This document shows positions 27,255 through 35,239 of a DNA stretch of 64,000 nt, one piece after another. Position numbers and translations under genes: made by a program. Numbering within the stretch: the stretch's first letter is position 1; every line of letters begins with the position of its first letter. The notes under the pieces are model-generated. The model did no database searches, was not told the origin of the DNA, and worked only from the letters and a program-made list of their open reading frames with translations. This stretch comes from Rhodovulum robiginosum (GTDB taxonomy: Bacteria > Pseudomonadota > Alphaproteobacteria > Rhodobacterales > Rhodobacteraceae), in assembly GCF_003944755.1 (NCBI RefSeq), contig NZ_RWGU01000044.1, positions 62,001 to 126,000 of the forward strand, read 5' to 3'.

Positions 27255-28364
27255 TCACGCGAAAAGCACCAGCGAACGCGCATCCCAGGCCACCCGCGTC
27301 TCCGTGCCGCGGGCCAGCACCGGACGGCCCACCAGATTCTTCATCGAGATGGTCAGCGGCGCATCGACGCCCCTCATCCGCACGGTGTAGTAGGTCATGT
27401 CGCCGTAATAGGCCAAATCCTCGACCGTCGCCTGGGCCACGCGCCGCTCGGTCTCTTCGCCGGCGAACAGGATCGACATCGTCTCGGGGCGGATGCCGAC
27501 GCTGGCCGCCTGCCCCGGATGCAGGCCGCCGGGCACCTGCTCGGCGTCGATCTCGGCGCGGCCAAGCCCGGGGATCGTCACCGCCACCTGCCGGCCCTCC
27601 TGCGCCTCGGCCTGGGCGGGCAGGAAGTTCATCACCCCGATGAAATCGGCCACCTGCCGGCTGACCGGGCGGCGGTAGAGCGTCTGCGGGTCGTCCAGTT
27701 GCGCGATCTGCCCATCGAACATCACCGCGATCCGGTCGGACATGATCAGAGCCTCTTCCTGGTCGTGGGTGACCAGAACGAAGGTGATGCCGACCTGCCG
27801 CTGAAGCTTGCGCAGCTCCATCTGCATGGTCTCGCGCAGCTTGCGGTCGAGCGCCGACAGCGGCTCGTCCAGCAGCAGCACCTTGGGCTTGAGGATCAGC
27901 GCGCGGGCCAGCGCGACGCGCTGCCGCTGCCCGCCCGACAGGGCGTGCGCGGCACGGCTGCCGTAGCCGCCCAGCCCGACCATCTCCAGCGCCTCGCCCA
28001 CCCGGCGGCTGTTTTCCTCCTTCGACAGCGCCGAACGGCGCAGGCCGAACCCCACGTTCTCGGCCACGCTGAGATGGGGAAAGATCGCGTAGGACTGAAA
28101 CACCATGTTGGTGGGCCGCCGGTTGGCCGGCACCCGCGACATGTCGCGCCCGTCGATGCTCAGCCGCCCGGCGCTGGGCGCCTCGAACCCGGCGATGGTA
28201 CGCAATAGCGTGGTCTTGCCGCAGCCCGAAGGGCCCAGCAGCGAAAAGAACTCGCCCGCGCCGATATCGGCAGTGATGCCCCTCAGGGCCTGGTAGTCGC
28301 CGTAATATTTCTCGACGCCCTGCAGCGCGATGATCGGCCGGTCGATTCCGGTGGTGTCCTTCAC
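27255..28364 (-). CDS. PotA-type ABC transporter ATP-binding protein
   Basis: A 369-residue ATPase of the polyamine/putrescine (PotA) importer group. Walker A GPSGCGKTTLL, Q-loop VFQSYAIF, signature LSGGQRQRVALARAL and Walker B VLLLDEPLSALD are all intact, followed by a C-terminal TOBE regulatory domain (about residues 290-365). The start is a GTG overlapping the upstream permease stop (GTGA), with GGGAGG before it. It energises the two permeases encoded just upstream. The transported substrate cannot be told from sequence. Confidence 0.9.
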   Translation of the reverse strand: MKDTTGIDRPIIALQGVEKYYGDYQALRGITADIGAGEFFSLLGPSGCGKTTLLRTIAGFEAPSAGRLSIDGRDMSRVPANRRPTNMVFQSYAIFPHLSVAENVGFGLRRSALSKEENSRRVGEALEMVGLGGYGSRAAHALSGGQRQRVALARALILKPKVLLLDEPLSALDRKLRETMQMELRKLQRQVGITFVLVTHDQEEALIMSDRIAVMFDGQIAQLDDPQTLYRRPVSRQVADFIGVMNFLPAQAEAQEGRQVAVTIPGLGRAEIDAEQVPGGLHPGQAASVGIRPETMSILFAGEETERRVAQATVEDLAYYGDMTYYTVRMRGVDAPLTISMKNLVGRPVLARGTETRVAWDARSLVLFA

Positions 28365-29158
28365 ATCAATCCTCCCGTATCGCGCTGTCCGGTGCGCGCG
28401 GCGCCCCGGCGGCGGACATATTCTGCCACGGCAAGCAAGATCACCGAGGCCAGCACCAAAAGCGTGCCGAGTGCCATAACCACCGGGATTTTCTGCGGAA
28501 ACCGCAACTGGCCCCACAGGTAGACCGGCAGCGTCGGGTCGGTCCCGGTCAGGAAAAACGCGATGATGAACTCGTCGAGCGAAATGGTGAACGAGATCAG
28601 CAGCGACGAGATGATCCCCGGCATCACCAGCGGCAGGGTGATCAGGCGAAAGCTCGACCAGCGCGTCTCGCCCAGGTCGATGGCGGCCTCTTCCAGCGAC
28701 ACGTCGAGGCTCTGGAAGGCCGAGTTCAGGATCGCCACGGAAAACGGCACGCAGATCAGCACATGGCCCAGCACCACCGTCCAGGCCCCCAGCGGCAGCC
28801 CCAGTTGCAAGAGCACCACCAGCAGCGACACCGCGACGATGATCTCGGGCAGCACCAGCGGCAGCATGATCAGCCCCATGATGCCCTTCTTGCCCGGAAA
28901 GACGAAGCGCGTGGCCGCCCGCGCGGCGCAGATCCCCAGAAGCGTGGCAATCACCGCCGAGGACACCGCGATGATCAGGCTGTTCAGCACAGCGCCGTGC
29001 AGCGCCGGAATTTCGGTGAGTTGCCGGAACCACTCGGTGGTAAAGCCTCGCAGGGGGAAGGCGATGATCGTGCCGTCGTTGAAGGCGAAAATCGGCAGCA
29101 GCGCGATCGGCGCGTAAAGAAAGATCAGGTAAAGAACGGCGTAGATGCGCAGCCCCAT
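28361..29158 (-). CDS. PotC-type ABC transporter permease
   Basis: A 265-residue inner-membrane permease with six hydrophobic segments. The EAA loop reads EEAAIDLGETRWSSFRLITL, the coupling site to the ATPase. The pattern and length match PotC/PotI subunits of spermidine/putrescine importers. It overlaps the ATPase gene and abuts the first permease gene (shared base at 29158), giving a tightly coupled three-gene operon. Confidence 0.9.
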   Translation of the reverse strand: MGLRIYAVLYLIFLYAPIALLPIFAFNDGTIIAFPLRGFTTEWFRQLTEIPALHGAVLNSLIIAVSSAVIATLLGICAARAATRFVFPGKKGIMGLIMLPLVLPEIIVAVSLLVVLLQLGLPLGAWTVVLGHVLICVPFSVAILNSAFQSLDVSLEEAAIDLGETRWSSFRLITLPLVMPGIISSLLISFTISLDEFIIAFFLTGTDPTLPVYLWGQLRFPQKIPVVMALGTLLVLASVILLAVAEYVRRRGAARTGQRDTGGLM

Positions 29159-30045
29159 CAGCCCCGCCCCCTCAGATAGCGCCGCGTGAGCGCGAGAAAG
29201 ACCAGCGAGACCGCGCCGACCATCGCCATCGCCAGAACCGCCAGCGCCGCGCCCATCGGCGCGTTGTTGAGCTTCAGGAACTGGGTCTGGATCATGTTGG
29301 CGATCATCAGCCCGTTGGGCCCGCCCACCAGCCGCGGCGTGACGTAATCGCCGATGGTGGGGATAAAGACGATCAGCACCGCCGCCACGACGCCCGGCAT
29401 GGCCAGGGGCAGGGTGACCCTGAGAAAGGTGGTGACATGGGTCTCGCCCAAGTCGCGGCTGGCCTCCAGGAGCGAGCGGTCGATCTTTTCCAGCGCCACG
29501 AAGATCGGCAGGATGGCGAAGGGCGCGAAGGCATGCGCCAGCGTGATCACCACCGCGTTCGCGTTGTAAAGGATAAAACGCAAGGGTTCATCAATTATCC
29601 CAATGCCTTGCAGCGTGGTGTTGATAACCCCGTTGAAGCCCAGGATCACCTTCCACAAAAACACCCGGATCAGGTAAGAGGTCCAGAACGGGATGGTGAT
29701 CAGGAAGATCCACATCGCCTTGCGCTCGGGCCGGACATGGAACGAGACGTAATAGGCCACCGGAAAGGCCAGCAGAACGGTCGCCACCGTGACCGCCCCC
29801 GAGATCATGAGCGAGCGCAGCAAAAGCTGCATGTAAAGCGGTTCGGTAAACGCCTCGCGATAGTTCTTCAGCGTCAGGGTGGTGTCGAGTGTCAGGTAAT
29901 CCTGCGTCCAGAAGCTGAAAAGCCCGATGGCGCCCAGCGGCACCGCCAGCAGCAGCAGCGCATAGAGAAACGGCGGGCCGACCAGCAGGGCCCCCCGCGC
30001 CGCCTCGCCCCGTCCTGCACGGGGCCTCGATCCGGTGTCGCTCAT
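29158..30045 (-). CDS. PotB-type ABC transporter permease
   Basis: A 295-residue permease with six membrane segments and the EAA loop LEASRDLGETHVTTFLRVTL. It resembles PotB/PotH. The ATG at 30045 was chosen because upstream in-frame sequence (to 30234) is not permease-like. No periplasmic substrate-binding protein gene is present on either side of the operon, which is unusual for this importer class; the binding protein may be encoded elsewhere. Confidence 0.88.
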   Translation of the reverse strand: MSDTGSRPRAGRGEAARGALLVGPPFLYALLLLAVPLGAIGLFSFWTQDYLTLDTTLTLKNYREAFTEPLYMQLLLRSLMISGAVTVATVLLAFPVAYYVSFHVRPERKAMWIFLITIPFWTSYLIRVFLWKVILGFNGVINTTLQGIGIIDEPLRFILYNANAVVITLAHAFAPFAILPIFVALEKIDRSLLEASRDLGETHVTTFLRVTLPLAMPGVVAAVLIVFIPTIGDYVTPRLVGGPNGLMIANMIQTQFLKLNNAPMGAALAVLAMAMVGAVSLVFLALTRRYLRGRG

Positions 30046-30221
30046 GCCCTGCGGTGGCCTCCCCCATCTGCGGGAGGGATCATGGGAACACAGAGCGCCC
30101 CGCGCAAGGGGGCGTGCATCCACCGGGCCGGGATTTCCGCCCGCTGCCGCGCAAACGGGCAGGCCGGGCGCAGAATTCCTTGAAGGAACCCGGCAAAGGG
30201 CGTTTCCAAAGCCCGCGGGGC

Positions 30222-30258
30222 CGCGAAAACGCAAAGGGCCGCGCCCATGGCGCGGCCC
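30222..30258 (-). terminator. Intrinsic terminator of rplM-rpsI
   Basis: GGGCCGCGCC and GGCGCGGCCC form a near-perfect stem (30236-30258). On the minus strand it is followed by CTTTGCGTTTTC. It sits 25 bases after the rpsI stop codon. Confidence 0.75.
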
Positions 30259-30282
30259 CGTCGAGAAAGCCGGACCAGCGTC

Positions 30283-30777
30283 TTAACGCTTGGAGAACTG
30301 GAAGCTCCGGCGGGCCTTGCGGCGGCCGAACTTCTTGCGTTCCACCACACGGCTGTCGCGAGTCAGGAAGCCCGCGGCCTTGAGCGGGGCGCGCAAGCCC
30401 GGGTCGTAAAGCTGCAGCGCCTTCGAGATGCCGTGCTTGACCGCACCGGCCTGCCCCGACAGCCCGCCGCCTTTGACGGTGGCCTGCACGTCGAACTCGT
30501 CGACCACGCCGGCGACCTGGAACGGCTGGCGCAGGATCATCTGCAGCACCGGGCGCGCGAAATAGGCGCTCATGTCCTTGCCGTTGACCATGACCTTGCC
30601 CGAGCCGGGCTTGATCCAGACACGGGCGACCGCGTCCTTCCGCTTGCCGGTGGCGTAAGAGCGGCCAAGCGAGTCGCGCTCGGGCTCGCGCGGGACTTCG
30701 GGTTCGGCAACGACGGCGTCCTCGGACCCCGAGACGACGGCGTTCAGCTCGTCGAGGGATTTGATTTCTTCAGCCAT
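30283..30777 (-). CDS. rpsI: 30S ribosomal protein S9
   Basis: Ribosomal protein uS9 with its basic C-terminal tail [18 protein letters not shown] that reaches the decoding centre. Core marks are [20 protein letters not shown] and [17 protein letters not shown]. An acidic N-terminal extension of about 38 residues is typical of alphaproteobacterial S9. Two ATG codons stand in tandem at 30780 and 30777; the second has the better spacing from GGAG. It is co-transcribed with rplM. Confidence 0.96.
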   Translation of the reverse strand: MAEEIKSLDELNAVVSGSEDAVVAEPEVPREPERDSLGRSYATGKRKDAVARVWIKPGSGKVMVNGKDMSAYFARPVLQMILRQPFQVAGVVDEFDVQATVKGGGLSGQAGAVKHGISKALQLYDPGLRAPLKAAGFLTRDSRVVERKKFGRRKARRSFQFSKR

Positions 30778-31241
30778 CATGCGCTCCGCGTGTTCTTGGA
30801 ATTCATCGACTTGACGTCCAGCACCTCGGGCTGCTGCGCCTCGTGCGGATGCTCGGTTCCGGCATAGACGCGCAGGTTGGTCATCTGCTTGCGCGACAGC
30901 CGGTTGGCCGGCAGCATGCGCTTGACCGCCTGGGTCACGACGCGCTCGGGATGGGCGCCGTCGAGGATCTGCTCCGCGGTGCGGTGCTTGATCCCGCCGG
31001 GATGGCCGGTGTGCCAGTAGTATTTCTTGTCGGTGCGCTTCGAGCCGGTCATCTGCACCTTGTCGGCATTGATGACGATGACGTTGTCGCCCATGTCCAT
31101 ATGAGGCGTGAACGACGGCTTGTGCTTGCCGCGCAGGCGCATGGCGACGATCGAGGCGAGACGGCCCAGCACGACGCCCTCGGCGTCGATGATGATCCAC
31201 TTCTTCTCGATATCCGCCGGGGTAGCGGTGTAGGTTTTCAT
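30777..31241 (-). CDS. rplM: 50S ribosomal protein L13
   Basis: Ribosomal protein uL13, 154 residues. Conserved stretches [34 protein letters not shown] and [19 protein letters not shown] are standard. It is first in the rplM-rpsI operon, with a clear promoter about 70-95 bases upstream of its ATG. Confidence 0.97.
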   Translation of the reverse strand: MKTYTATPADIEKKWIIIDAEGVVLGRLASIVAMRLRGKHKPSFTPHMDMGDNVIVINADKVQMTGSKRTDKKYYWHTGHPGGIKHRTAEQILDGAHPERVVTQAVKRMLPANRLSRKQMTNLRVYAGTEHPHEAQQPEVLDVKSMNSKNTRSA

Positions 31242-31687
31242 TACTCTGCCCTATCGGATGAGAGGTCCAGGGCGGCACGCGGGCGCCGCCGAGCTCGGGA
31301 TGGCGCAGTTCTAAGCATTTGCCGCGTCCAGTCAAGGGGCATCATCGGCAAATTATCATTCCAAACCAATGGCCTAGAATTACGGTATCATTTTACCCCA
31401 TGTCTTGGGCGCGTTTTCCGCCCCGCCGCGCACCGCGCAGGGCCTGCATCGCCGCACGACCGGCCCCCGACCGCAACCGAACGGGCCCGCGCCCCGGGCC
31501 CGGCGCGCGGCGGGCGGTTTTTGCAACACCGGCGTCCGGCGCGAAGATTTCGCATATTCCCTATTGATCGAATCCCGCTTGTTCCTTACGTCCCACTCAC
31601 GATCGGAACCGATCCCAACTTCGGGCCATACCGGGGGGGCGCTAAGGAACCGACTGGATTCAATCTACTGGTCAGAAGGGGCGCGCC
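31242..31687. other. Divergent regulatory region between rplM and speD
   Basis: About 450 bases. The left part holds the rplM promoter. The middle (31360-31400) is AT-rich. The right part, the speD leader, has a perfect 14-base palindrome GATCGGAACCGATC at 31601-31614 and little else that I can name. I searched by eye for known SAM-sensing riboswitch patterns and found none that convinced me. No ORF here is protein-like. Confidence 0.5.
31308..31335 (-). promoter_or_regulatory. Promoter of rplM-rpsI
   Basis: On the minus strand TTGACT (31335-31330) and TAGAAC (31313-31308) are 16 bases apart, giving a leader of roughly 60 nt before the rplM ATG. The similar TTGACT box upstream of rplU supports it. 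Confidence 0.65.
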
Positions 31688-32194
31688 ATGACAGACGCCA
31701 ACCTCTTCCAACTGGGGATCGGTCTGGAGACAGGCGCCCATGCGGAAGACACCCGCAGCCCTTCGGCTGCACCCACGACCCGCGACGTGTTCGACGACAC
31801 CCGCGACGATCACTTCATCCGCCGCGACGGCCGGGTGTTTGCCGGCACGCATCTCATCATCGAGGTGGTGAACGGCCACGGCCTGGACGACGAGGCCCGC
31901 ATCCAGCAGGCGTTCCGCGACTGCGTCGACGAATGCGGCGCGACGCTTCTGCACATCCACACGCACAAGTTTTCGCCCCAGGGCGTCTCTGGCGTGGCGG
32001 TGCTGGCCGAGTCGCACATCTCGGTGCACACCTGGCCCGAGATCGGCTATGGCGCCTTCGACGTGTTCATGTGCGGCGATGCCCTGCCGTGGCGCGCGGT
32101 CGATGTTCTGGCCCGCGCCTTCGGCACCGCCGATGTCCGCGTGAAAGAGTTGTTGCGCGGCGACGGCCTGGTCACCGAAGAACAGGCCGCCTGA
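31688..32194 (+). CDS. speD: S-adenosylmethionine decarboxylase proenzyme
   Basis: Makes decarboxylated SAM, the aminopropyl donor for spermidine. The 168-residue proenzyme is a SpeD of the short prokaryotic class. The self-cleavage site is in LAESHISVHTWPE, where Glu108-Ser109 would be cut to leave a pyruvoyl group on the alpha chain. The conserved His in SVHTWPE and Cys in FDVFMCGD are present. An N-terminal extension of about 40 residues precedes the core domain. It is followed by speE, but a strong terminator lies between them. Confidence 0.93.
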   Translation: MTDANLFQLGIGLETGAHAEDTRSPSAAPTTRDVFDDTRDDHFIRRDGRVFAGTHLIIEVVNGHGLDDEARIQQAFRDCVDECGATLLHIHTHKFSPQGVSGVAVLAESHISVHTWPEIGYGAFDVFMCGDALPWRAVDVLARAFGTADVRVKELLRGDGLVTEEQAA

Positions 32195-32213
32195 GCCGCC
32201 CTGCCCGCGATCC

Positions 32214-32245
32214 GCGCGCCGTCCCCGCTGGACGGCGCGCATTTT
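32214..32245 (+). terminator. Intrinsic terminator or attenuator between speD and speE
   Basis: A perfect 11-bp stem GCGCGCCGTCC / GGACGGCGCGC with loop CCGCT (32214-32240) is followed by ATTTTCCGTTT. It lies 20 bases after the speD stop and about 75 bases before speE, so it should limit read-through into speE. Confidence 0.82.
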
Positions 32246-32318
32246 CCGTTTCGCGCCGCGGCCTTGCCGCGCCTCGGCCGGGCGGGCAAGGTCGGCCCCA
32301 GAAATCGGGAGCGAAGAC

Positions 32319-33179
32319 ATGAGCGACACGCGGATACCGGGCTGGTCGGTCGAGACCCTGCATGACGGCTACGCCCAGGCCCTCCAGGAGACAGAGCTTC
32401 TCTACGACAGCGAGACCGACCACCAGCGCCTGCGGGTCTTCACCAACCCGCGCTTCGGCCGGGTGCTTACGCTCGACGGCGTGGTCCAGACCACCGAGGG
32501 CGACAACTTCATCTACCACGAGATGCTGACCCACCTGCCGATCCTCGCCCATGGCGCGGCGAAACGGGTGCTGATCGTCGGCGGCGGCGATGGCGGCATG
32601 GCGCGCGAGACGCTGCGCCACACGTCGGTCGAGCATGTCACGATGGTCGAAATCGATGCGGGCGTGGTCGAATTCTCGAAAACCTACCTTCCGATGCTCA
32701 GCCAGGGCGCCTTCGACGACCCGCGCCTGACCCTCGTCATCGACGACGGCGCCGCCTTCATGAAGACGACGCAGGAAAAATTCGACGTCATCATCGTCGA
32801 TTCCACCGACCCAATCGGCCCCGGCGAGGTGCTCTTCACCGACACGTTCTATGGCCACGCCAAGCGCGCGCTCACCCCGGGCGGCATCCTGGTCACCCAG
32901 AACGGCGTGCCGTTCATGCAGGGCGACGAGCTGACCGACACGCTTCGCGCGTTCAAGGCGCTCTTCGCCGACTGGGGCTGCTACCTCGCCACCGTGCCCA
33001 CCTATGCCGGCGGCCCGATGGCCTTTGGCTGGGGCACCGACGGCGGCGCGCGCGCGGTGCCGCTCGACACGCTCGAGGCGCGCTTTGCCGCCGCCGCCAT
33101 CGAGACCGGCTATTACACGCCCGCGGTGCACAAGGCCGCCTTCGCGCTGCCGGGCTACGTGCAGGACCTCCTGCCATAG
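32319..33179 (+). CDS. speE: Spermidine synthase
   Basis: Transfers the aminopropyl group of decarboxylated SAM to putrescine. The 286-residue protein has the SpeE N-terminal beta domain and a methyltransferase-like core: GGVVQ-type substrate strand LDGVVQTTEGDNFIYHEM, nucleotide loop LIVGGGDGGMARE, and catalytic Asp region VDSTDPIGPGEVLFT. Cytoplasmic. Works with SpeD encoded just upstream, though the terminator between them suggests uneven expression. Confidence 0.95.
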   Translation: MSDTRIPGWSVETLHDGYAQALQETELLYDSETDHQRLRVFTNPRFGRVLTLDGVVQTTEGDNFIYHEMLTHLPILAHGAAKRVLIVGGGDGGMARETLRHTSVEHVTMVEIDAGVVEFSKTYLPMLSQGAFDDPRLTLVIDDGAAFMKTTQEKFDVIIVDSTDPIGPGEVLFTDTFYGHAKRALTPGGILVTQNGVPFMQGDELTDTLRAFKALFADWGCYLATVPTYAGGPMAFGWGTDGGARAVPLDTLEARFAAAAIETGYYTPAVHKAAFALPGYVQDLLP

Positions 33180-33190
33180 CCACCGCCCCC

Positions 33191-33214
33191 GCTTCTTCTG
33201 GCGAAAAATATCCT
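33191..33214 (+). repeat. Gene-end repeat, copy 2 (downstream of speE)
   Basis: Twelve bases after the speE stop the plus strand reads GCTTCTTCTGGCGAAAAATA then TCC. This is the same sense orientation relative to its gene as copies near lipA and the MoxR gene. Confidence 0.7.
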
Positions 33215-33222
33215 CGGGGGGA

Positions 33223-33263
33223 GTCCCGGATGCACATCCGGGACGGGGGGCGGACAGCCCCCC
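33223..33263. terminator. Tandem hairpins between convergent speE and thioesterase genes
   Basis: GTCCCGGATG and CATCCGGGAC form a perfect 10-bp stem at 33223-33244, followed by GGGGGG...CCCCCC at 33245-33263. Neither has a T-run, but the position between two convergent genes suggests a shared end-of-transcript structure. Confidence 0.4.
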
Positions 33264-33276
33264 TGCCCGGCCGCCC

Positions 33277-33696
33277 CTAGCGCGGCGGGATCGAATAGGT
33301 CAGCCCGGCGCGCGCCACCGCCCCGTCCATCCCGTCGGAATGGATCAGCGCGTCGCCCACCGCCAGCACGCGGCCCAGCTTCAGCAGCCGCGCCGCGCAG
33401 ACCAGGTCGCGCCCCGCCGCGGGCTTGCGCATGAAGTCGATCGAACAATTCGTCGTTACCGCCAGCGCCTTGGGCCCGATCATCGCCAGCACGGCGAGGT
33501 AGATGCCCACATCGGCCAGCGCGAACATAGACGGGCCCGACACCGTGCCGCCGGGGCGCAAATGCCGCTCGGCCACCGGCATGCGCACCCGCACCTCCAT
33601 CGGCGCCACCGCCTCGACCACGAAATCGTCCGCCGCCTGGGGAAACTCGCGTGCGAGAAACGCCTCCAGCGCCGCCGCGTCCATCACCGGTTCCAT
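33277..33696 (-). CDS. PaaI-family hotdog thioesterase
   Basis: A 139-residue hotdog-fold protein of the PaaI/YdiI acyl-CoA thioesterase group. The central helix motif with GGTVSGPSMFALADVGIYLA carries the catalytic acid, and the strand LAVTTNCSIDFMRKPAAGRD is typical. It probably hydrolyses a CoA thioester, but the substrate is unknown. It is divergent from the enoyl-CoA hydratase gene, a common pairing in acyl-CoA metabolism. Confidence 0.85.
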   Translation of the reverse strand: MEPVMDAAALEAFLAREFPQAADDFVVEAVAPMEVRVRMPVAERHLRPGGTVSGPSMFALADVGIYLAVLAMIGPKALAVTTNCSIDFMRKPAAGRDLVCAARLLKLGRVLAVGDALIHSDGMDGAVARAGLTYSIPPR

Positions 33697-33755
33697 GCTC
33701 TTTTCCCTTCCCGTTTTGACGCGTAGTGTCTGCAGGAACCGGGAGGAATGACAAG

Positions 33756-34544
33756 ATGACCGATTTGCTTTTGCGGCAGGATGCCGGCGGGATCGCCACG
33801 CTGACGATGAACGCGCCGGAACGGCTGAACGCGCTGTCGGACGCGATGCTGGCCGCGCTTCAGGCCCAGATCGACGCCTTGAACGACGACCGCGATACCC
33901 GCGTCGTCGTGCTCAAGGGCGCGGGCAAGGCATTCTGCGCCGGCCACGATCTGAAAGAGATGCAGGCCGGCCGCCAGGCCGAGGATGGCGGACGCGCCTA
34001 TTTCGCCGATCTCTTCTCGCGCTGCGGCCGGGTGATGACCGGGCTCATGCGCCTGCCGCAGCCGGTGATCGCCGCGCCCCACGGCATCGCCACCGCGGCC
34101 GGGTGCCAGCTGGTCGCCTCGTGCGACCTCGCCGTGGCGGCCGAGGGTACGCGGTTCGGCGTGAACGGGGTGAATATCGGGCTGTTCTGCTCAACGCCGA
34201 TGGTGGCGCTCTCGCGCAACGTGCCGCGCAAGCAGGCCTTCGAGATGCTGACGACCGGCGCCTTCGTCGATTGCGCCAAGGCCGAGGCGATCGGGCTGAT
34301 CAATCGCGCCGTCCCGCACCAAGAGCAGGACGGCGCGGTGGCCGATCTGGCCGAAACGATCGCGTCGAAACTCAACGCCGCCGTCAAGATCGGCAAGCGT
34401 GCCTTCTACGATCAGATCGAGATGGATGTCGACGGCGCCTACGCGCACACGTCGGAGGTGATGGTCGAGAACATGATGTGGCGCGATACCGACGAAGGAA
34501 TCAACGCCTTCATCCAAAAGCGTCCGCCCGACTGGGCGCGGTAG
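33756..34544 (+). CDS. Enoyl-CoA hydratase/isomerase-family protein
   Basis: A 262-residue crotonase-fold protein. The oxyanion-hole segments KAFCAGHDLKEM and IATAAGCQLVASCDLAVA are clear. The usual first catalytic glutamate region is less obvious, so whether it is a hydratase, isomerase or hydrolase is open. The ATG at 33756 follows GGGAGG at good spacing; an upstream in-frame GTG at 33726 would place that ribosome site inside the gene. Confidence 0.85.
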   Translation: MTDLLLRQDAGGIATLTMNAPERLNALSDAMLAALQAQIDALNDDRDTRVVVLKGAGKAFCAGHDLKEMQAGRQAEDGGRAYFADLFSRCGRVMTGLMRLPQPVIAAPHGIATAAGCQLVASCDLAVAAEGTRFGVNGVNIGLFCSTPMVALSRNVPRKQAFEMLTTGAFVDCAKAEAIGLINRAVPHQEQDGAVADLAETIASKLNAAVKIGKRAFYDQIEMDVDGAYAHTSEVMVENMMWRDTDEGINAFIQKRPPDWAR

Positions 34545-34595
34545 GGGCAGGCAGGGGCGCGCTCCCTGCCCGGTAGAGAGGAGAAGAGCGCGGCC

Positions 34596-34745
34596 TTATT
34601 CGGCCGCGATAGGCTTTGCGCTGGGGGTGCCGGCCTTGCGCTTGCGCGTCTCGGCCAGTTGGTCTTCGGTCTGGCGCATGTTGATGTAGGCAAACACGAC
34701 GACGAAGCCGATGGTGCCGAGCGCGAGGGGTCCGATGAGGTCCAT
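34596..34745 (-). CDS. Small membrane protein of unknown function (49 aa)
   Basis: A 49-residue protein with an N-terminal membrane segment (LIGPLALGTIGFVVVFAYIN) followed by a charged, lysine/arginine-rich tail. AGGGA lies eight bases before the ATG. The stop codon sits in the loop of a 7-bp hairpin (CGCGGCC / GGCCGCG, 34589-34608) that may serve as a weak terminator. No family recognised, but compact signals and membrane topology support a genuine gene. Confidence 0.6.
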   Translation of the reverse strand: MDLIGPLALGTIGFVVVFAYINMRQTEDQLAETRKRKAGTPSAKPIAAE

Positions 34746-34882
34746 TTTAGTTCCCTTTCCTGTTTTGTGTTGTGAAAGGGATACGCGCCCCTTTCCCGAG
34801 CGGATCACCGGAGGTGGGAAAAAATGTGGGATTTCAACTGCATGCATCCGTATACCAAACTATAAGCCGCTGACACACAGAC

Positions 34883-34905
34883 AAAAAAGCCCGCCGTTGG
34901 CGGGC
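34883..34905 (-). terminator. Intrinsic terminator after the 85-aa gene
   Basis: GCCCGCC-AAC-GGCGGGC followed by TTTTTT on the minus strand, 23 bases after the stop of the 85-residue gene. A textbook rho-independent terminator. Confidence 0.92.
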
Positions 34906-34927
34906 AGATCAAACGAATGTGAGCGGT

Positions 34928-35185
34928 CTATTTCACCAACAGGATGATCAGCAGGAAAAACACCAGCAGGCCGATCACGCCCGCCTGGGCAAACAGCATG
35001 CTGGTCGAAAACAGTCCCAGCAGCACGGCGGCCACGATCAGCGCCTGGACGCGGGGCGGCTGCTCTGTCAGGCGGGCCTGGATGTCTTCAGCCCGGCGCC
35101 GCCGCATGAAGCCCGCCAGGATCATCACCGCCACATGTCGGGCCCGCCGCGCAAGCATGCGAAGCACGGTGTCAATCTCCTCCAT
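34928..35185 (-). CDS. Small membrane protein of unknown function (85 aa)
   Basis: An 85-residue protein with an amphipathic basic N-terminal half (RRARHVAVMILAGFMRRRRA) and two strongly hydrophobic C-terminal stretches (about 47-66 and 67-85, ending GLLVFFLLIILLVK). It looks like a two-pass inner-membrane protein. I recognise no family. The strong intrinsic terminator just downstream supports real transcription. Confidence 0.6.
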   Translation of the reverse strand: MEEIDTVLRMLARRARHVAVMILAGFMRRRRAEDIQARLTEQPPRVQALIVAAVLLGLFSTSMLFAQAGVIGLLVFFLLIILLVK

Positions 35186-35239
35186 GACATGGCCGTGTAA
35201 CAGAAACCGGACAGCTAGAAAAGCCCCCGACGCGGCCGA

